Assembly: GCA_965221035.1 (NCBI GenBank)
Contig: OZ244860.1
Coordinates: forward strand, 992,001 to 1,056,000
Length of the DNA stretch: 64,000 bases
Direction: 5' to 3'
Origin: UBA6522 sp965221035
GTDB taxonomy: Bacteria; Pseudomonadota; Gammaproteobacteria; Steroidobacterales; Rariloculaceae
Shown piece by piece: positions 33,009 to 41,324 of the stretch. The notes under the pieces are model-generated. The model made no database searches. It saw nothing but the letters and a program-made list of their open reading frames with translations, and had not been told where the DNA came from. Positions within the stretch are counted from its first letter, which is position 1. Each line of letters starts with the position of its first letter. The position numbers and the translations under genes are program-made.

Positions 33009-34793
33009 TTACTGACCGCGCAAGAACAATCGATCCAGTTCCGCCACGGAGACCTGAGTCCAGGTGGGCCGTCCATGGTTGCAGTGATCTGCGCGCTCGG
33101 TGGCCTCCATTTCGCGCAGCAGCGCGTTCATTTCATCAAGTTCCAGCTGCCGGTTGGCGCGCACGGCGCCGTGGCACGCCATGGTGGCCAGAATTTCGTC
33201 GACCACCGATTCGACCCGGTGGGCGCCCGCATCGTTCAGCAGGTCCGCGGCCACATCGCGAAACAGCGGTTCGACCGAGGTGCCCTCCAGCAACAGCGGG
33301 ATCGATTCGATGCGAATCTCGCCAGGCCCCCGGCGGGTCACCTCGAAGCCGAGCCGGCTCAGGTCCTGCCGCGAGGCTTCCACCGCCTCCGCCTCGCTTT
33401 CGGAAACGTTCAGGGAAACCGGGATCAACAACGGTTGCGATGCAAGCCCGCTGGCCTTGAACTGCCGCTTGAACCGTTCATAGGTGATGCGTTCGTGAGC
33501 CGCATGCATGTCGACGATCACCAGCCCGTCGGCGTTCTGAGCGAGAATGTAGATGCCCAGCAGTTGTCCGACGGCGAAACCCAGCGGGGGCGTGCCGTCG
33601 CCCGTGGGTGGCATCCGGGCCTGCGAGTGAAGCATTTCGTACAGCCGCGCGCCGTCGCGGATTTCGAGTTGCCGGGAGTCATGCCGCACACCGCCCGACC
33701 GTGGCAATTGCCGGTGTGGCGTACCGCCTTGCGGGCGTTGCACCGGGGTGCCCGGCAGGCGCGCCGGCGGTTGCGGGGGCTCTCGTTTTTCCGCGTCCAG
33801 GCGGCTGCCCAGCGCGGACTCCACCGTATGGTGAACGAAGCCGTGCACATGGCCCGAATCCCTGAACCGGATCTCCAGCTTGGATGGATGCGCATTGACG
33901 TCGACCCGACCGGGGTCGAGTCGCAGGAAGATGACGTAGGCGGGCTGGCGACCGTGGAACAGCACGTCTTCGTACCCCAATCGCACGGCATGGCGCAGGA
34001 CCTTGTCCCGCACGAAACGTCCGTTCACATAGGTGTATTGCATGTCCGCACGGCTGCGGGTAAATGTCGGTTCCGCCAGCCACCCCATGATCTTGAGGTC
34101 ATCGGCGGTGTGCTCGAAGTACCGAGCCTGCTCCACGAATCGTTCTCCGCAGACCCGCGCCAATCGCGCCTCCTGCTGCTCGCGGTCCGTCGCGGGCGGG
34201 AGCGACAGCGTGGCGCGGCCATTGTTGACCAGGCGCCATTCCACATCGAACCGGCCAAGCGAAAGACTGCGCAGCACCGAATCCACGTGGGAGGACTCGG
34301 TACGCTCGGATTTCAGGAACTTCCGACGCGCCGGCGTGTTGAAGAACAGGTCGCGCACTTCCACCGTGGTACCGGGCGGATGCGCCGCCGGTCGAGGCCC
34401 AACCGCAGCCGCGCCATCGCACTCAAGGCTCCACGCCGAAGTGGCCCCGCGTGCACAGGACACCAGGCGAAACCTGGAGACCGAGGCGATGCTCGGCAAG
34501 GCCTCGCCGCGAAACCCCAGGCTGGCGACACGTTCCAGTTCATCCAGGTTGGATATCTTGCTCGTGGCGTGTCGCGACAACGCCAACCCAAGCTGATCCT
34601 TCGGGATACCGGCGCCGTCGTCGCGCACTCGAATCAGCCGTGTGCCTCCTCCCCGGATCTCCAGTTCGACACTCCGTGCGCCGGCATCCAGGCTGTTTTC
34701 CACAAGTTCCTTGACGGCGGATGCCGGTCGCTCGACGATTTCCCCGGCGGCTATCTGGTCAATGAGTTCCGTCGGCAGGACGCGAATGGCCAT
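33009..34793 (-). CDS. mutL: DNA mismatch repair protein MutL, endonuclease-type
   Basis: A 594-residue GHKL ATPase: IAAGEIVERPASAVKELVENSLDAGA (motif I), DDGAGIPKDQL (motif II), SLGFRGEALPSIASVS (motif III). The C-terminal domain carries QPLLIPV, IVDMHAAHERITYERF, which fits the D-[QM]-HA-x2-E-x4-E metal-binding endonuclease motif, ACHGAVRAN and CNHGRPTW. Enterobacterial MutLs that work with MutH lack these, so this one probably nicks DNA itself and the host may not use MutH-directed repair. That is inference from motif presence. Coding order mutL-miaA-hfq is conserved. A separate, unrelated GHKL protein lies in the defence island at 39846-41324. Confidence 0.96.
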   Translation of the reverse strand: MAIRVLPTELIDQIAAGEIVERPASAVKELVENSLDAGARSVELEIRGGGTRLIRVRDDGAGIPKDQLGLALSRHATSKISNLDELERVASLGFRGEALPSIASVSRFRLVSCARGATSAWSLECDGAAAVGPRPAAHPPGTTVEVRDLFFNTPARRKFLKSERTESSHVDSVLRSLSLGRFDVEWRLVNNGRATLSLPPATDREQQEARLARVCGERFVEQARYFEHTADDLKIMGWLAEPTFTRSRADMQYTYVNGRFVRDKVLRHAVRLGYEDVLFHGRQPAYVIFLRLDPGRVDVNAHPSKLEIRFRDSGHVHGFVHHTVESALGSRLDAEKREPPQPPARLPGTPVQRPQGGTPHRQLPRSGGVRHDSRQLEIRDGARLYEMLHSQARMPPTGDGTPPLGFAVGQLLGIYILAQNADGLVIVDMHAAHERITYERFKRQFKASGLASQPLLIPVSLNVSESEAEAVEASRQDLSRLGFEVTRRGPGEIRIESIPLLLEGTSVEPLFRDVAADLLNDAGAHRVESVVDEILATMACHGAVRANRQLELDEMNALLREMEATERADHCNHGRPTWTQVSVAELDRLFLRGQ

Positions 34794-34814
34794 GGACGTA
34801 TTCTAGTCCGCCAA

Positions 34815-36143
34815 TCAGCCCACCGGAATGGTCAGCACCTGGCCGATGAGGATGGTGTCGCCCGAAAGCCTGTTGAAGCGCTTTAGCGAGGCAAGGCTGA
34901 CTCTGTATCGCTGGGCAATCTCCGAAAGGGTCTCGCCGCGGGAGATGACGTGCCGAACGGCGCTCTCGCGCCTGGGCGGCGGGTTGGCCGCCAGATAGCT
35001 GCCGGGCGGAGGATTGTCGCGGAAATAGTCGACGATGCCATCGTGTATGGCCCGCGCCATCGCACGCTGGTATTCCGAACTCTTCAGCGCGGTCTCCTCG
35101 CGAGGATTGGAGATATACGCGGTCTCGATCAGTACGGAGGGTATGTCCGGCGACTTGAGAACCAGGAACGGCGCGTATTGCACCTCCTGCTTGCGGATCT
35201 TCGCGACCGAACCCATCCGGCTGATGATGCTTTGGCCCACCTGCGCGCTGGCGCTGATGGCGGCGCTCTGGGACAGGTCGAGGAGCACGCTGGCCAGCAC
35301 GTCGTCCTTGTCCGCCAGCGATACCCCGCCGATCATGTCGGAGGCGTTCTCGCGCTCGGCAAGCCGCTTTGCGGCCTCGTCGCTGGCGCCCTTGTCGGAC
35401 AGGATATACACGGTTGACCCGCCCACTCGGGAGTCCCGGAACGCGTCGGCGTGAATGGATATGAACAGGTCCGCGCCGCCCTGTCTGGCGCGCTCCGTGC
35501 GCGTGCGATGCGCAACGTAATAGTCGCCGTCCCGAACCATGACCGGTTCCATCCCGGGCTGAGCGCGAACCTCGTCGGCAAGATACCGCGCGATGGCCAG
35601 CACGACATGCTTTTCACGCGTTCCGCCGGGTCCGGTCGCCCCGGGATCTTCGCCGCCATGACCGGCGTCGATGGCGATGATCACCGGCCGCTCGCCGGAT
35701 GCGTCCACCTGGGGTGCGCGCCCTGCGACGGCGGGTGGCGCCGGCGAGTTGGAGGTCAGGTCCACGACCAGCCGATAGCCATACAATTCGTTGGGTTCGA
35801 GCACGAAGCTGTCCGCCCGCGATGGCTGGCTCAGGTCGAGCACCACGCGCAAGACGCCGCCGGTACGATTCCCGGTGCGGACATTGGCAACCAGTCCGCG
35901 CGCTTCGGCGATGTCTGCTGAAGCGGACATGCGGCTGTCGTCGAGATCTATGACCAGCCGACTGGGGTTTTCCAGACCGAAGATGCGGTGGACCGTGGGC
36001 CGGTCCAGGTCCAGAACCACTCGCGTCGACTCCGGGCTCGCCCAGAGCCTCACACCTTCAACTTCGTTGGCCCAGGATGGGGATGCCAGACAGCTTCCCC
36101 CGAGCAACATGACCGCCGCCAATCGTAATGCCCATCCAAGCAT
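34815..36143 (-). CDS. amiC: N-acetylmuramoyl-L-alanine amidase, AMIN + Amidase_3 + LysM
   Basis: A 442-residue cell-division hydrolase. Signal peptide (LAAVMLLGGSCLASPSWA), AMIN domain (VRLWASPESTRVVLDLDRPTVHRIFGLENP), Zn amidase domain (AIDAGHGGEDPGATGPGGTREKHVVLAIAR, SIHADAFRD, VLIETAYISNPRE with catalytic Glu), and a C-terminal LysM (HVISRGETLSEIAQRYRV). It removes stem peptides from peptidoglycan at the septum; AmiB and AmiC cannot be distinguished from sequence here, although the LysM and position match the AmiB/AmiC type of this operon. ATG 36143 is chosen over the GTG at 36173. Confidence 0.93.
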   Translation of the reverse strand: MLGWALRLAAVMLLGGSCLASPSWANEVEGVRLWASPESTRVVLDLDRPTVHRIFGLENPSRLVIDLDDSRMSASADIAEARGLVANVRTGNRTGGVLRVVLDLSQPSRADSFVLEPNELYGYRLVVDLTSNSPAPPAVAGRAPQVDASGERPVIIAIDAGHGGEDPGATGPGGTREKHVVLAIARYLADEVRAQPGMEPVMVRDGDYYVAHRTRTERARQGGADLFISIHADAFRDSRVGGSTVYILSDKGASDEAAKRLAERENASDMIGGVSLADKDDVLASVLLDLSQSAAISASAQVGQSIISRMGSVAKIRKQEVQYAPFLVLKSPDIPSVLIETAYISNPREETALKSSEYQRAMARAIHDGIVDYFRDNPPPGSYLAANPPPRRESAVRHVISRGETLSEIAQRYRVSLASLKRFNRLSGDTILIGQVLTIPVG

Positions 36144-36174
36144 TGGTGCACGCCTCTCCCACAGACTGCCCACC

Positions 36175-36204
36175 TATATTTGCAAATCGATCGGGTAAAT
36201 TCAA
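36175..36204 (-). promoter_or_regulatory. putative promoter for amiC-mutL-miaA-hfq
   Basis: On the minus strand TTGAAT (36204-36199), 18 bases, AATATA (36180-36175), in a strikingly AT-rich stretch (36174-36260) between tsaE and amiC. It would allow this operon half to be transcribed independently of the island inserted upstream of tsaE. Confidence 0.4.
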
Positions 36205-36296
36205 CATTTTTGTTAAAAGAAATAGCGTATTAGATACCAAACCTAGAGCACTGGGCAGAAAATGCCCGTAGGTGCATACGGCGGGCGATGCGCTTG

Positions 36297-36791
36297 TTAC
36301 CCGGCGTCCGAATCGGCCAATATCGCAGTACCGGTCGGCGAGTTCGGCGTGACGGTGATTCGCCGGGTGGCGGTGCCGGTGATTTCGAATTCAACGAGAA
36401 CATCGCACCGTGCGGCCAGCTTCGTCGATCGCCCCGGCCACTCCACCAGCAGCCATGCATCCGGACGGGAAAGCCAGTCGTTTACACCGATGGCCTCGAG
36501 TTCGAGCGCCTGACGCCCGGAGGCATCATCCTCCGGCAACCGGTAGAGATCGATGTGGACCAACGTCACATCGCCCAGGTCGTAGTCTTCCAGAAGTGTG
36601 TACGTGGGCGAGGGAACGCGGCCGAGGTGGCCGAGCCCCTGCAGCATTCCGCGAACCCAGGTCGTCTTTCCGGCTCCGAGGGGGCCTTCGAGTCCCACCA
36701 GCAACCGGCACGGCGCGTGGCTGCGCCACTGGCGCGCAAGGCGCGACGCCATTCCCCTGAAGTGCGCCTCAGACTCCACCAAGGAGGCCAC
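36297..36791 (-). CDS. tsaE: tRNA threonylcarbamoyladenosine biosynthesis ATPase TsaE
   Basis: A 164-residue P-loop ATPase with TsaB/TsaD in t6A37 synthesis: LVGLEGPLGAGKTTWVRGML (Walker A), VPSPTYTLLEDYDLGDVTLVHIDLYRL (switch and Walker B region), LVEWPGRS. Length agrees with E. coli YjeE (153). The start at GTG 36791 (VASLVESEAHF) follows a GGGGG sequence; a longer reading would run through the delta-carbonic-anhydrase gene. In most gammaproteobacteria nnrD lies directly upstream; here the carbonic anhydrase and the defence island intervene. Confidence 0.93.
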   Translation of the reverse strand: MASLVESEAHFRGMASRLARQWRSHAPCRLLVGLEGPLGAGKTTWVRGMLQGLGHLGRVPSPTYTLLEDYDLGDVTLVHIDLYRLPEDDASGRQALELEAIGVNDWLSRPDAWLLVEWPGRSTKLAARCDVLVEFEITGTATRRITVTPNSPTGTAILADSDAG

Positions 36792-36826
36792 GGCAGACCC
36801 CCGCCCGTTGCCGCCGGTCAAAGGAG

Positions 36827-37657
36827 TCAGTCGATGGGGGAGAGAAGCTCCGGGGCGGTTACCAGCTGACGCACGCCGTGCGAACCCGACTCGTTGAACA
36901 CGTTCCCCTGCTCGGCCCAGCGATGCAGCGAGTTGATGTCGAGCTTCGCGCACTGCGGCCGCACGCTCCAGGTGACCTGGGCTGCCGAACACGTGGTCTG
37001 GTCGTAAGACGGACCGGTGGTGGAGCCTCGAAACAGCACCGGCTCGCCGGTATTCGCCGGAATCATTCTGGCCTGATGCAGGCCGTCGATCTGGTTTCCG
37101 CCGTACGCCATCTCAGTGAAATCGAGTGCTTCCGGGTCATTGACGACGAGAAACACCTGCGCCTCGACACGCAGCAGGGGGTCGGCGCAGGCTTCCGGAA
37201 CGCAGCCACCGAGTCCCTCCCCCGGCGTGGCGGGACAACTGGTATGAACCCAGTGCACTTCGATCGTTTCGCCGGGCTCCACTCCCTCGTACGCACCCTC
37301 CGCCGGAGCGAGTTCGGCGGCGCTGAGGTCGGACGTGGCGTTGCAGGCATATCCGCCGTCGTCGGCATCACTCACAAAGACGCTGAAGTCCGGACCCTTG
37401 TGTTCGGCGTTGGTATGGGTGTGAATGTTGCAAAGGTTCATTTCGCTGGCCGGAGGCGCCAACGGAAAGCTGACCGTGTTCAGACCTTCCCGCGCGGTGA
37501 TGTCGCGTGGAGTCTGCGGTCCCATGTCCAGGCAAAGCGCCTCGCCGGCCTGCTCCGGAGCGGCGTTGGCGGCCAGGTCGGCTTCCGGTGCGCTTTCGCG
37601 TCCGCAACCGGTCATCGACAAAATGAACGCAATGCCCAATCCGCATGTAATTCTCAT
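36827..37657 (-). CDS. delta-class carbonic anhydrase lipoprotein
   Basis: A 276-residue protein with a lipoprotein signal (MRITCGLGIAFILSMTGC, lipobox Cys18) followed by an Ala/Glu-rich linker and a delta-class carbonic anhydrase domain. Seen: MNLCNIHTHTNAEHKGPDFSVFV (His ligand region), EVHWVHTSCPATPGEGLGGCVPEACADPLLRVEAQVFLVVND, GGNQIDGLHQARMIPANTGEPVLFRGSTTGPSYD, TWSVRPQCAKLDINSLHRWAEQGNVFNESGSHGVRQLV. It hydrates CO2 in the periplasm. Start ATG 37657 with GGAG upstream. It lies between tsaE and the defence operon, likely part of the inserted segment or an older insertion; the class is best known from diatoms and scattered marine bacteria. Confidence 0.85.
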   Translation of the reverse strand: MRITCGLGIAFILSMTGCGRESAPEADLAANAAPEQAGEALCLDMGPQTPRDITAREGLNTVSFPLAPPASEMNLCNIHTHTNAEHKGPDFSVFVSDADDGGYACNATSDLSAAELAPAEGAYEGVEPGETIEVHWVHTSCPATPGEGLGGCVPEACADPLLRVEAQVFLVVNDPEALDFTEMAYGGNQIDGLHQARMIPANTGEPVLFRGSTTGPSYDQTTCSAAQVTWSVRPQCAKLDINSLHRWAEQGNVFNESGSHGVRQLVTAPELLSPID

Positions 37658-37874
37658 CTGTATGTCTCCTGCTGCTGTATGGCACCTGCTGCGAGGTCCG
37701 GTCTCTTGCGCCCGCCGATCCCTCCATGATTTGCCGCGCGCGCCCAACTGGCCCGCTCCCGTCATGCTCGGTTCGCCCACTGTCCTGGTCGAACCGGAGC
37801 GACAGCCATTGGCGATGATACTATGAGAGAGGTGGTACGTCGTCAAAGCCCACCGCGTTTAATAACGGACTGAT

Positions 37875-39428
37875 ATGAGTAAGCAGAAGACACCATATCC
37901 TGTCGTCGATGTATTTGCGGGGCCGGGAGGGCTGGGTGAAGGTTTCGCATCACTTATCAGTGAAAAGGAAAATCCCCTGTTCCACAGCGTTGCCTCTATC
38001 GAGAGAGACGAACACTCACATAAGACGCTACTACTCCGGCATTTCTATCGTAGCTTCCCTAACGGTGAAGCCCCTGATGAGTATTACAACTATCTTGCGG
38101 GGAAAATTGAAGCTGAAGAACTTTTCAGCAAATTCAAGAAACAATACAGTGAAGCCAGGAAGAGCGCCCTGTGTATTTCCTTGGGGCCGGAAAACCATGA
38201 TCGTGTAAGGAGAATAATAGGAAGCCGTATTTCGGGGAAAAGGAAGTGGGCGTTGGTCGGAGGCCCGCCCTGCCAGGCATACTCCCTGGTTGGAAGGTCT
38301 CGGATGATGGGAAATCCCGATTTTGAAAGTGACGAGCGGCATTTCCTGTACCTTGAATACCTGAAGATCATTATTGATCATCAGCCGCCGGTTTTTGTCA
38401 TGGAGAATGTGAAGGGGCTGCTTTCAGCCCAGGTCAAGGGCGAGCCGATAATAAACAGGATTGTTTCTGACCTTGGTAAGCTCAAAGTCGCCCTGGGAAA
38501 GAAAACAAATGGGCTCGGTTACAATCTCTATTCCCTGTCTGAAGAGAATGCGGTAGAAGGCGAGATTGACCCGCGTCAGTTCCTTGTCCGGGCTGAAAAT
38601 TATGGTGTACCTCAAGCCCGACATCGGATGTTTATTGTTGGAATACGCAGTGACCTAAAGATTGAGCCAAGAACCCTCCGACCCCTGAAATCACCGACTG
38701 TCGCGCAGACTATCGGCAACCTTCCTTCCATACGTAGTGGTGTTTCTCGTGGTCGGGATAACCTGGAGCGATGGCACCAGGAAATTGCGGCGCTTGCTGA
38801 CAGCAGCCTCATAAAACAACTTAATGGAGTCGAGTATGCCCGGGAGATAGTCTCCAGCATCAAGTGGCAGGCCCGGGATGAAATTCATCCTGAAGTACGC
38901 TCTTCAAAAAGATATCCCGGTCGTCCGAAATCCAAGCATGACAGTCTGGTCAGCATCTACGATCCGCGACTGAACGTCCTGACAGGTCACGAGGCGAGAG
39001 CCCATATGCCTTCCGATTTACGGCGGTATATGTTCGCTGCAGTGTTTGCAGAGGAAACCGGAAGGAGTCCTAAGCTGGCAGATTTCCCGAAATTTTTGCT
39101 GCCTGATCATAGAAATGTAGAGAAAGGTCGATCAGGGGGAATGTTCTCAGACAGATTCAGAGTTCAGTTGCCGGGGCAGGTTTCAACCACAGTTACTTCT
39201 CACATCTCGAAGGATGGTCACTATTTCATCCACTATGATCCATCGCAGTGTCGCAGCCTGACCGTGAGAGAGGCCGCGCGATTGCAGACCTTTCCGGATA
39301 ACTACAAGTTCGAAGGGCCCCGCACCTCACAATACCATCAGATCGGCAACGCCGTTCCGGTGTACCTAGCCAGAAAAATTGCAGAGATTATCGCCGATGT
39401 TCTGGATTCCATGAAGGGGAAATCCTGA
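37875..39428 (+). CDS. DNA (cytosine-5) methyltransferase of the defence operon
   Basis: A 517-residue C5-cytosine methyltransferase. Motif I VVDVFAGPGGLGEGFAS (residues ~10-26), motif IV GGPPCQAYSLVGRSR (catalytic Cys), motif VI VFVMENVKGLLSA, motif VIII YGVPQARHRMFIVGIRSD, a variable target-recognition region (roughly 300-440) and motifs IX/X LTVREAARLQTFPDNYKF ... QIGNAVPVYLARKIAEII. It is somewhat longer than Dcm (472). Likely modifies the host genome so the partner effectors ignore it. Start ATG 37875 has a TAAC/ GGA-poor leader. Base composition is lower in GC than the chromosome. The recognition site cannot be read from sequence. Confidence 0.95.
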   Translation: MSKQKTPYPVVDVFAGPGGLGEGFASLISEKENPLFHSVASIERDEHSHKTLLLRHFYRSFPNGEAPDEYYNYLAGKIEAEELFSKFKKQYSEARKSALCISLGPENHDRVRRIIGSRISGKRKWALVGGPPCQAYSLVGRSRMMGNPDFESDERHFLYLEYLKIIIDHQPPVFVMENVKGLLSAQVKGEPIINRIVSDLGKLKVALGKKTNGLGYNLYSLSEENAVEGEIDPRQFLVRAENYGVPQARHRMFIVGIRSDLKIEPRTLRPLKSPTVAQTIGNLPSIRSGVSRGRDNLERWHQEIAALADSSLIKQLNGVEYAREIVSSIKWQARDEIHPEVRSSKRYPGRPKSKHDSLVSIYDPRLNVLTGHEARAHMPSDLRRYMFAAVFAEETGRSPKLADFPKFLLPDHRNVEKGRSGGMFSDRFRVQLPGQVSTTVTSHISKDGHYFIHYDPSQCRSLTVREAARLQTFPDNYKFEGPRTSQYHQIGNAVPVYLARKIAEIIADVLDSMKGKS

Positions 39429-39856
39429 TGGCGGATAGAATCTCGAAGGAGCATCGAAGCTGGAATATGTCGCGCATCAAGGGCAAAGACACCGGCCCTG
39501 AAAGGCAGTTGCGATCAATGCTGCATCGAGCGGGATACCGCTATCGGCTCCACCATTGGGAATTGCCAGGCCGTCCTGACATCGTGCTACCGAAATACCA
39601 TGCAGCCGTTTTCGTTCACGGATGTTACTGGCATCGTCACAAGGGCTGCTCCAATGCGACAACGCCAAAAACACGGAAAGAATTCTGGCAGAAGAAATTC
39701 GGTGACACAGTGAGGAGAGATAAGCTTAAGGCGGACCAACTGGAGAAACTTGGATGGCACGTTATCACTGTCTGGGAATGTGAACTGAAGAAGAACCCCC
39801 AAGCGGTTCTTGAAAATGTCGCAGACCAGCTTAAGGATGTTTCTGATGCCTCGTGA
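39428..39856 (+). CDS. vsr: very short patch repair endonuclease Vsr
   Basis: A 142-residue Vsr protein: MADRISKEHRSWNMSRIKGKDTGPERQLRSML, then PGRPDIVLPKYHAAVFVHGCYWHRHKGCSNATTPKTRKEFWQKKF, with the catalytic Asp in GRPDIV and the zinc-binding His/Cys set around CYWHRH. Nicks the T strand at T:G mismatches produced by m5C deamination. It overlaps the methyltransferase stop by one base (TGATG), the standard dcm-vsr arrangement. It guards against mutation at methylated sites. Confidence 0.96.
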   Translation: MADRISKEHRSWNMSRIKGKDTGPERQLRSMLHRAGYRYRLHHWELPGRPDIVLPKYHAAVFVHGCYWHRHKGCSNATTPKTRKEFWQKKFGDTVRRDKLKADQLEKLGWHVITVWECELKKNPQAVLENVADQLKDVSDAS

Positions 39857-41324
39857 ACAACGGCTTCCTCCAAGTGCAGCATCGCTGTCAGCTTCGATGC
39901 GTGACATTGGCTATTCTCTGGAAACCGCGATTGCGGATCTGATCGATAACAGTATTTCCGCCAAGGCCACAACGGTGGAAATCTACTGCGATCTGACCCA
40001 CTCCGAACCGACGCTGGCAATACTGGATAACGGCGAGGGGATGACACAGGACGGAGTGGTAGCAGCAATGCGTCACGGTGCAACCAATCCCAAAGAAGAG
40101 AGAAGCCAGGATGATCTGGGGCGTTTTGGGCTGGGATTGAAAACAGCATCATTCTCACAGTGCAGAAGGCTGACCGTGGTGAGTACTCAAGATGGCATCG
40201 TATCGGGGGCAGAGTGGGATCTGGACCTCGTTGACGAAAAAGACGACTGGATTGTGACGATCCCTGAAGAGGGTGAGATTTCAGAAATCCCATTCATAGA
40301 TCAACTCGGCGACAACGGAACTGTCGTCATATGGCGTTCTCTGGATCGCTTGTTCGAAGACGAAATCGGGAAAAAACGAGATGAAATTGTGAACGAGAAA
40401 CTGGATGTTGTTGAAAAACATCTGGCGCTCGTATTCCACAGATTTCTCTCTGGAGAGGTAAAACGCAGAAAGAAATTATCGATAACAATCAATGGCCACA
40501 ATGTTGAGCCTTTCGATCCGTTCTGCCGAAAAAATTCCGCTACTCAGATGATGCCAGAGGAGATTTTCCGTATCGGCGATGCAACAGTACGGATGCAGCC
40601 TTATATTCTCCCCCATCACAGTAAACTTTCGGCGTCAGAATATGATTTCTACCAAAGCCGCAGCGATTTTATTTCAAATCAAGGCGCCTATATCTATCGG
40701 AATGGCCGTCTTATGGCCTGGGGTGACTGGTTCCGATTGGTGTCCAAAGGGGAAGCCACAAAGCTTGCTCGTGTTCAGATCGACTTTCCAAGCAGTCATG
40801 ATGACTTGTGGACAATTGATATCAAGAAATCCCGTGCAAGACCGCCGCACGCAGTCCGAGAGAGATTGCGCCAGGTAATCACGCGGATCACCGGAAGGAG
40901 CACATCTGTCCACCGGGGGCGCGGGAAAAAGCTGTTTGAAGAGGTTGAAGCGCCGGTTTGGGAACGGTATGCGGATCCGGGCAGTATCCGCTACGCTCTC
41001 AACGAAGAGCACCCTTTGATCGAAGCGCTTAATAATAATCTGGATGCTTCTGAACGCCGAAAGCTGGAGTTGCTGCTTCGGGCTGTGTCGACAGCCCTGC
41101 CGGTAGAAATGATCTACTCGGACTTCTCAACGCACCCCAGAGATGTGAAGCAGTCAGAGACCGACAAAGATGCGGTTATGGAAAACCTCCGAGAACTGAG
41201 AGACAGCCTTTTCAAAGGTTCGGAAGGCGGTGCGGAAAGTTTCCGACAGGTGATGCGATCAACGAGATTGTTTGAGAAACATCTGGATGTCGCGGAAGAT
41301 TTTATACGTGAGGAGTTTGAATGA
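39846..41324 (+). CDS. MutL/MORC-like GHKL ATPase
   Basis: A 492-residue GHKL-fold ATPase distinct from housekeeping MutL. Visible: TAIADLIDNSISAKATTVEI (motif I, with N in DNS), AILDNGEGMTQDGVVAAMRHG (motif II), LGRFGLGLKTASFSQCRRLTVVS (motif III). There is no MutL C-terminal domain; instead the rest (residues ~180-492) has RQNSATQMM-like and SRARPPHAVRERLRQVITRITG segments. ATG 39846 overlaps Vsr by 11 bases; AAGGA sits 7 bases upstream. It resembles the MORC-like ATPases of bacterial defence operons, thought to act as an ATP-driven DNA clamp that senses or compacts DNA and activates the Z1/nuclease partners. Confidence 0.88.
   Translation: MPREQRLPPSAASLSASMRDIGYSLETAIADLIDNSISAKATTVEIYCDLTHSEPTLAILDNGEGMTQDGVVAAMRHGATNPKEERSQDDLGRFGLGLKTASFSQCRRLTVVSTQDGIVSGAEWDLDLVDEKDDWIVTIPEEGEISEIPFIDQLGDNGTVVIWRSLDRLFEDEIGKKRDEIVNEKLDVVEKHLALVFHRFLSGEVKRRKKLSITINGHNVEPFDPFCRKNSATQMMPEEIFRIGDATVRMQPYILPHHSKLSASEYDFYQSRSDFISNQGAYIYRNGRLMAWGDWFRLVSKGEATKLARVQIDFPSSHDDLWTIDIKKSRARPPHAVRERLRQVITRITGRSTSVHRGRGKKLFEEVEAPVWERYADPGSIRYALNEEHPLIEALNNNLDASERRKLELLLRAVSTALPVEMIYSDFSTHPRDVKQSETDKDAVMENLRELRDSLFKGSEGGAESFRQVMRSTRLFEKHLDVAEDFIREEFE

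Noticed and set aside
33000..34886. 628-codon open frame on the plus strand
   Set aside because: Antisense to mutL, which has complete family motifs on the opposite strand.
37658..37874. Possible integration site or recombinase gene left of the defence operon
   Set aside because: No tRNA 3' end, direct repeat pair or recombinase could be identified in this stretch.
39846..41324. Duplicate of the housekeeping mutL 5 kb away
   Set aside because: Only the GHKL ATPase motifs are shared; the C-terminal region and length differ, and the context is the defence operon. Proximity is coincidental.
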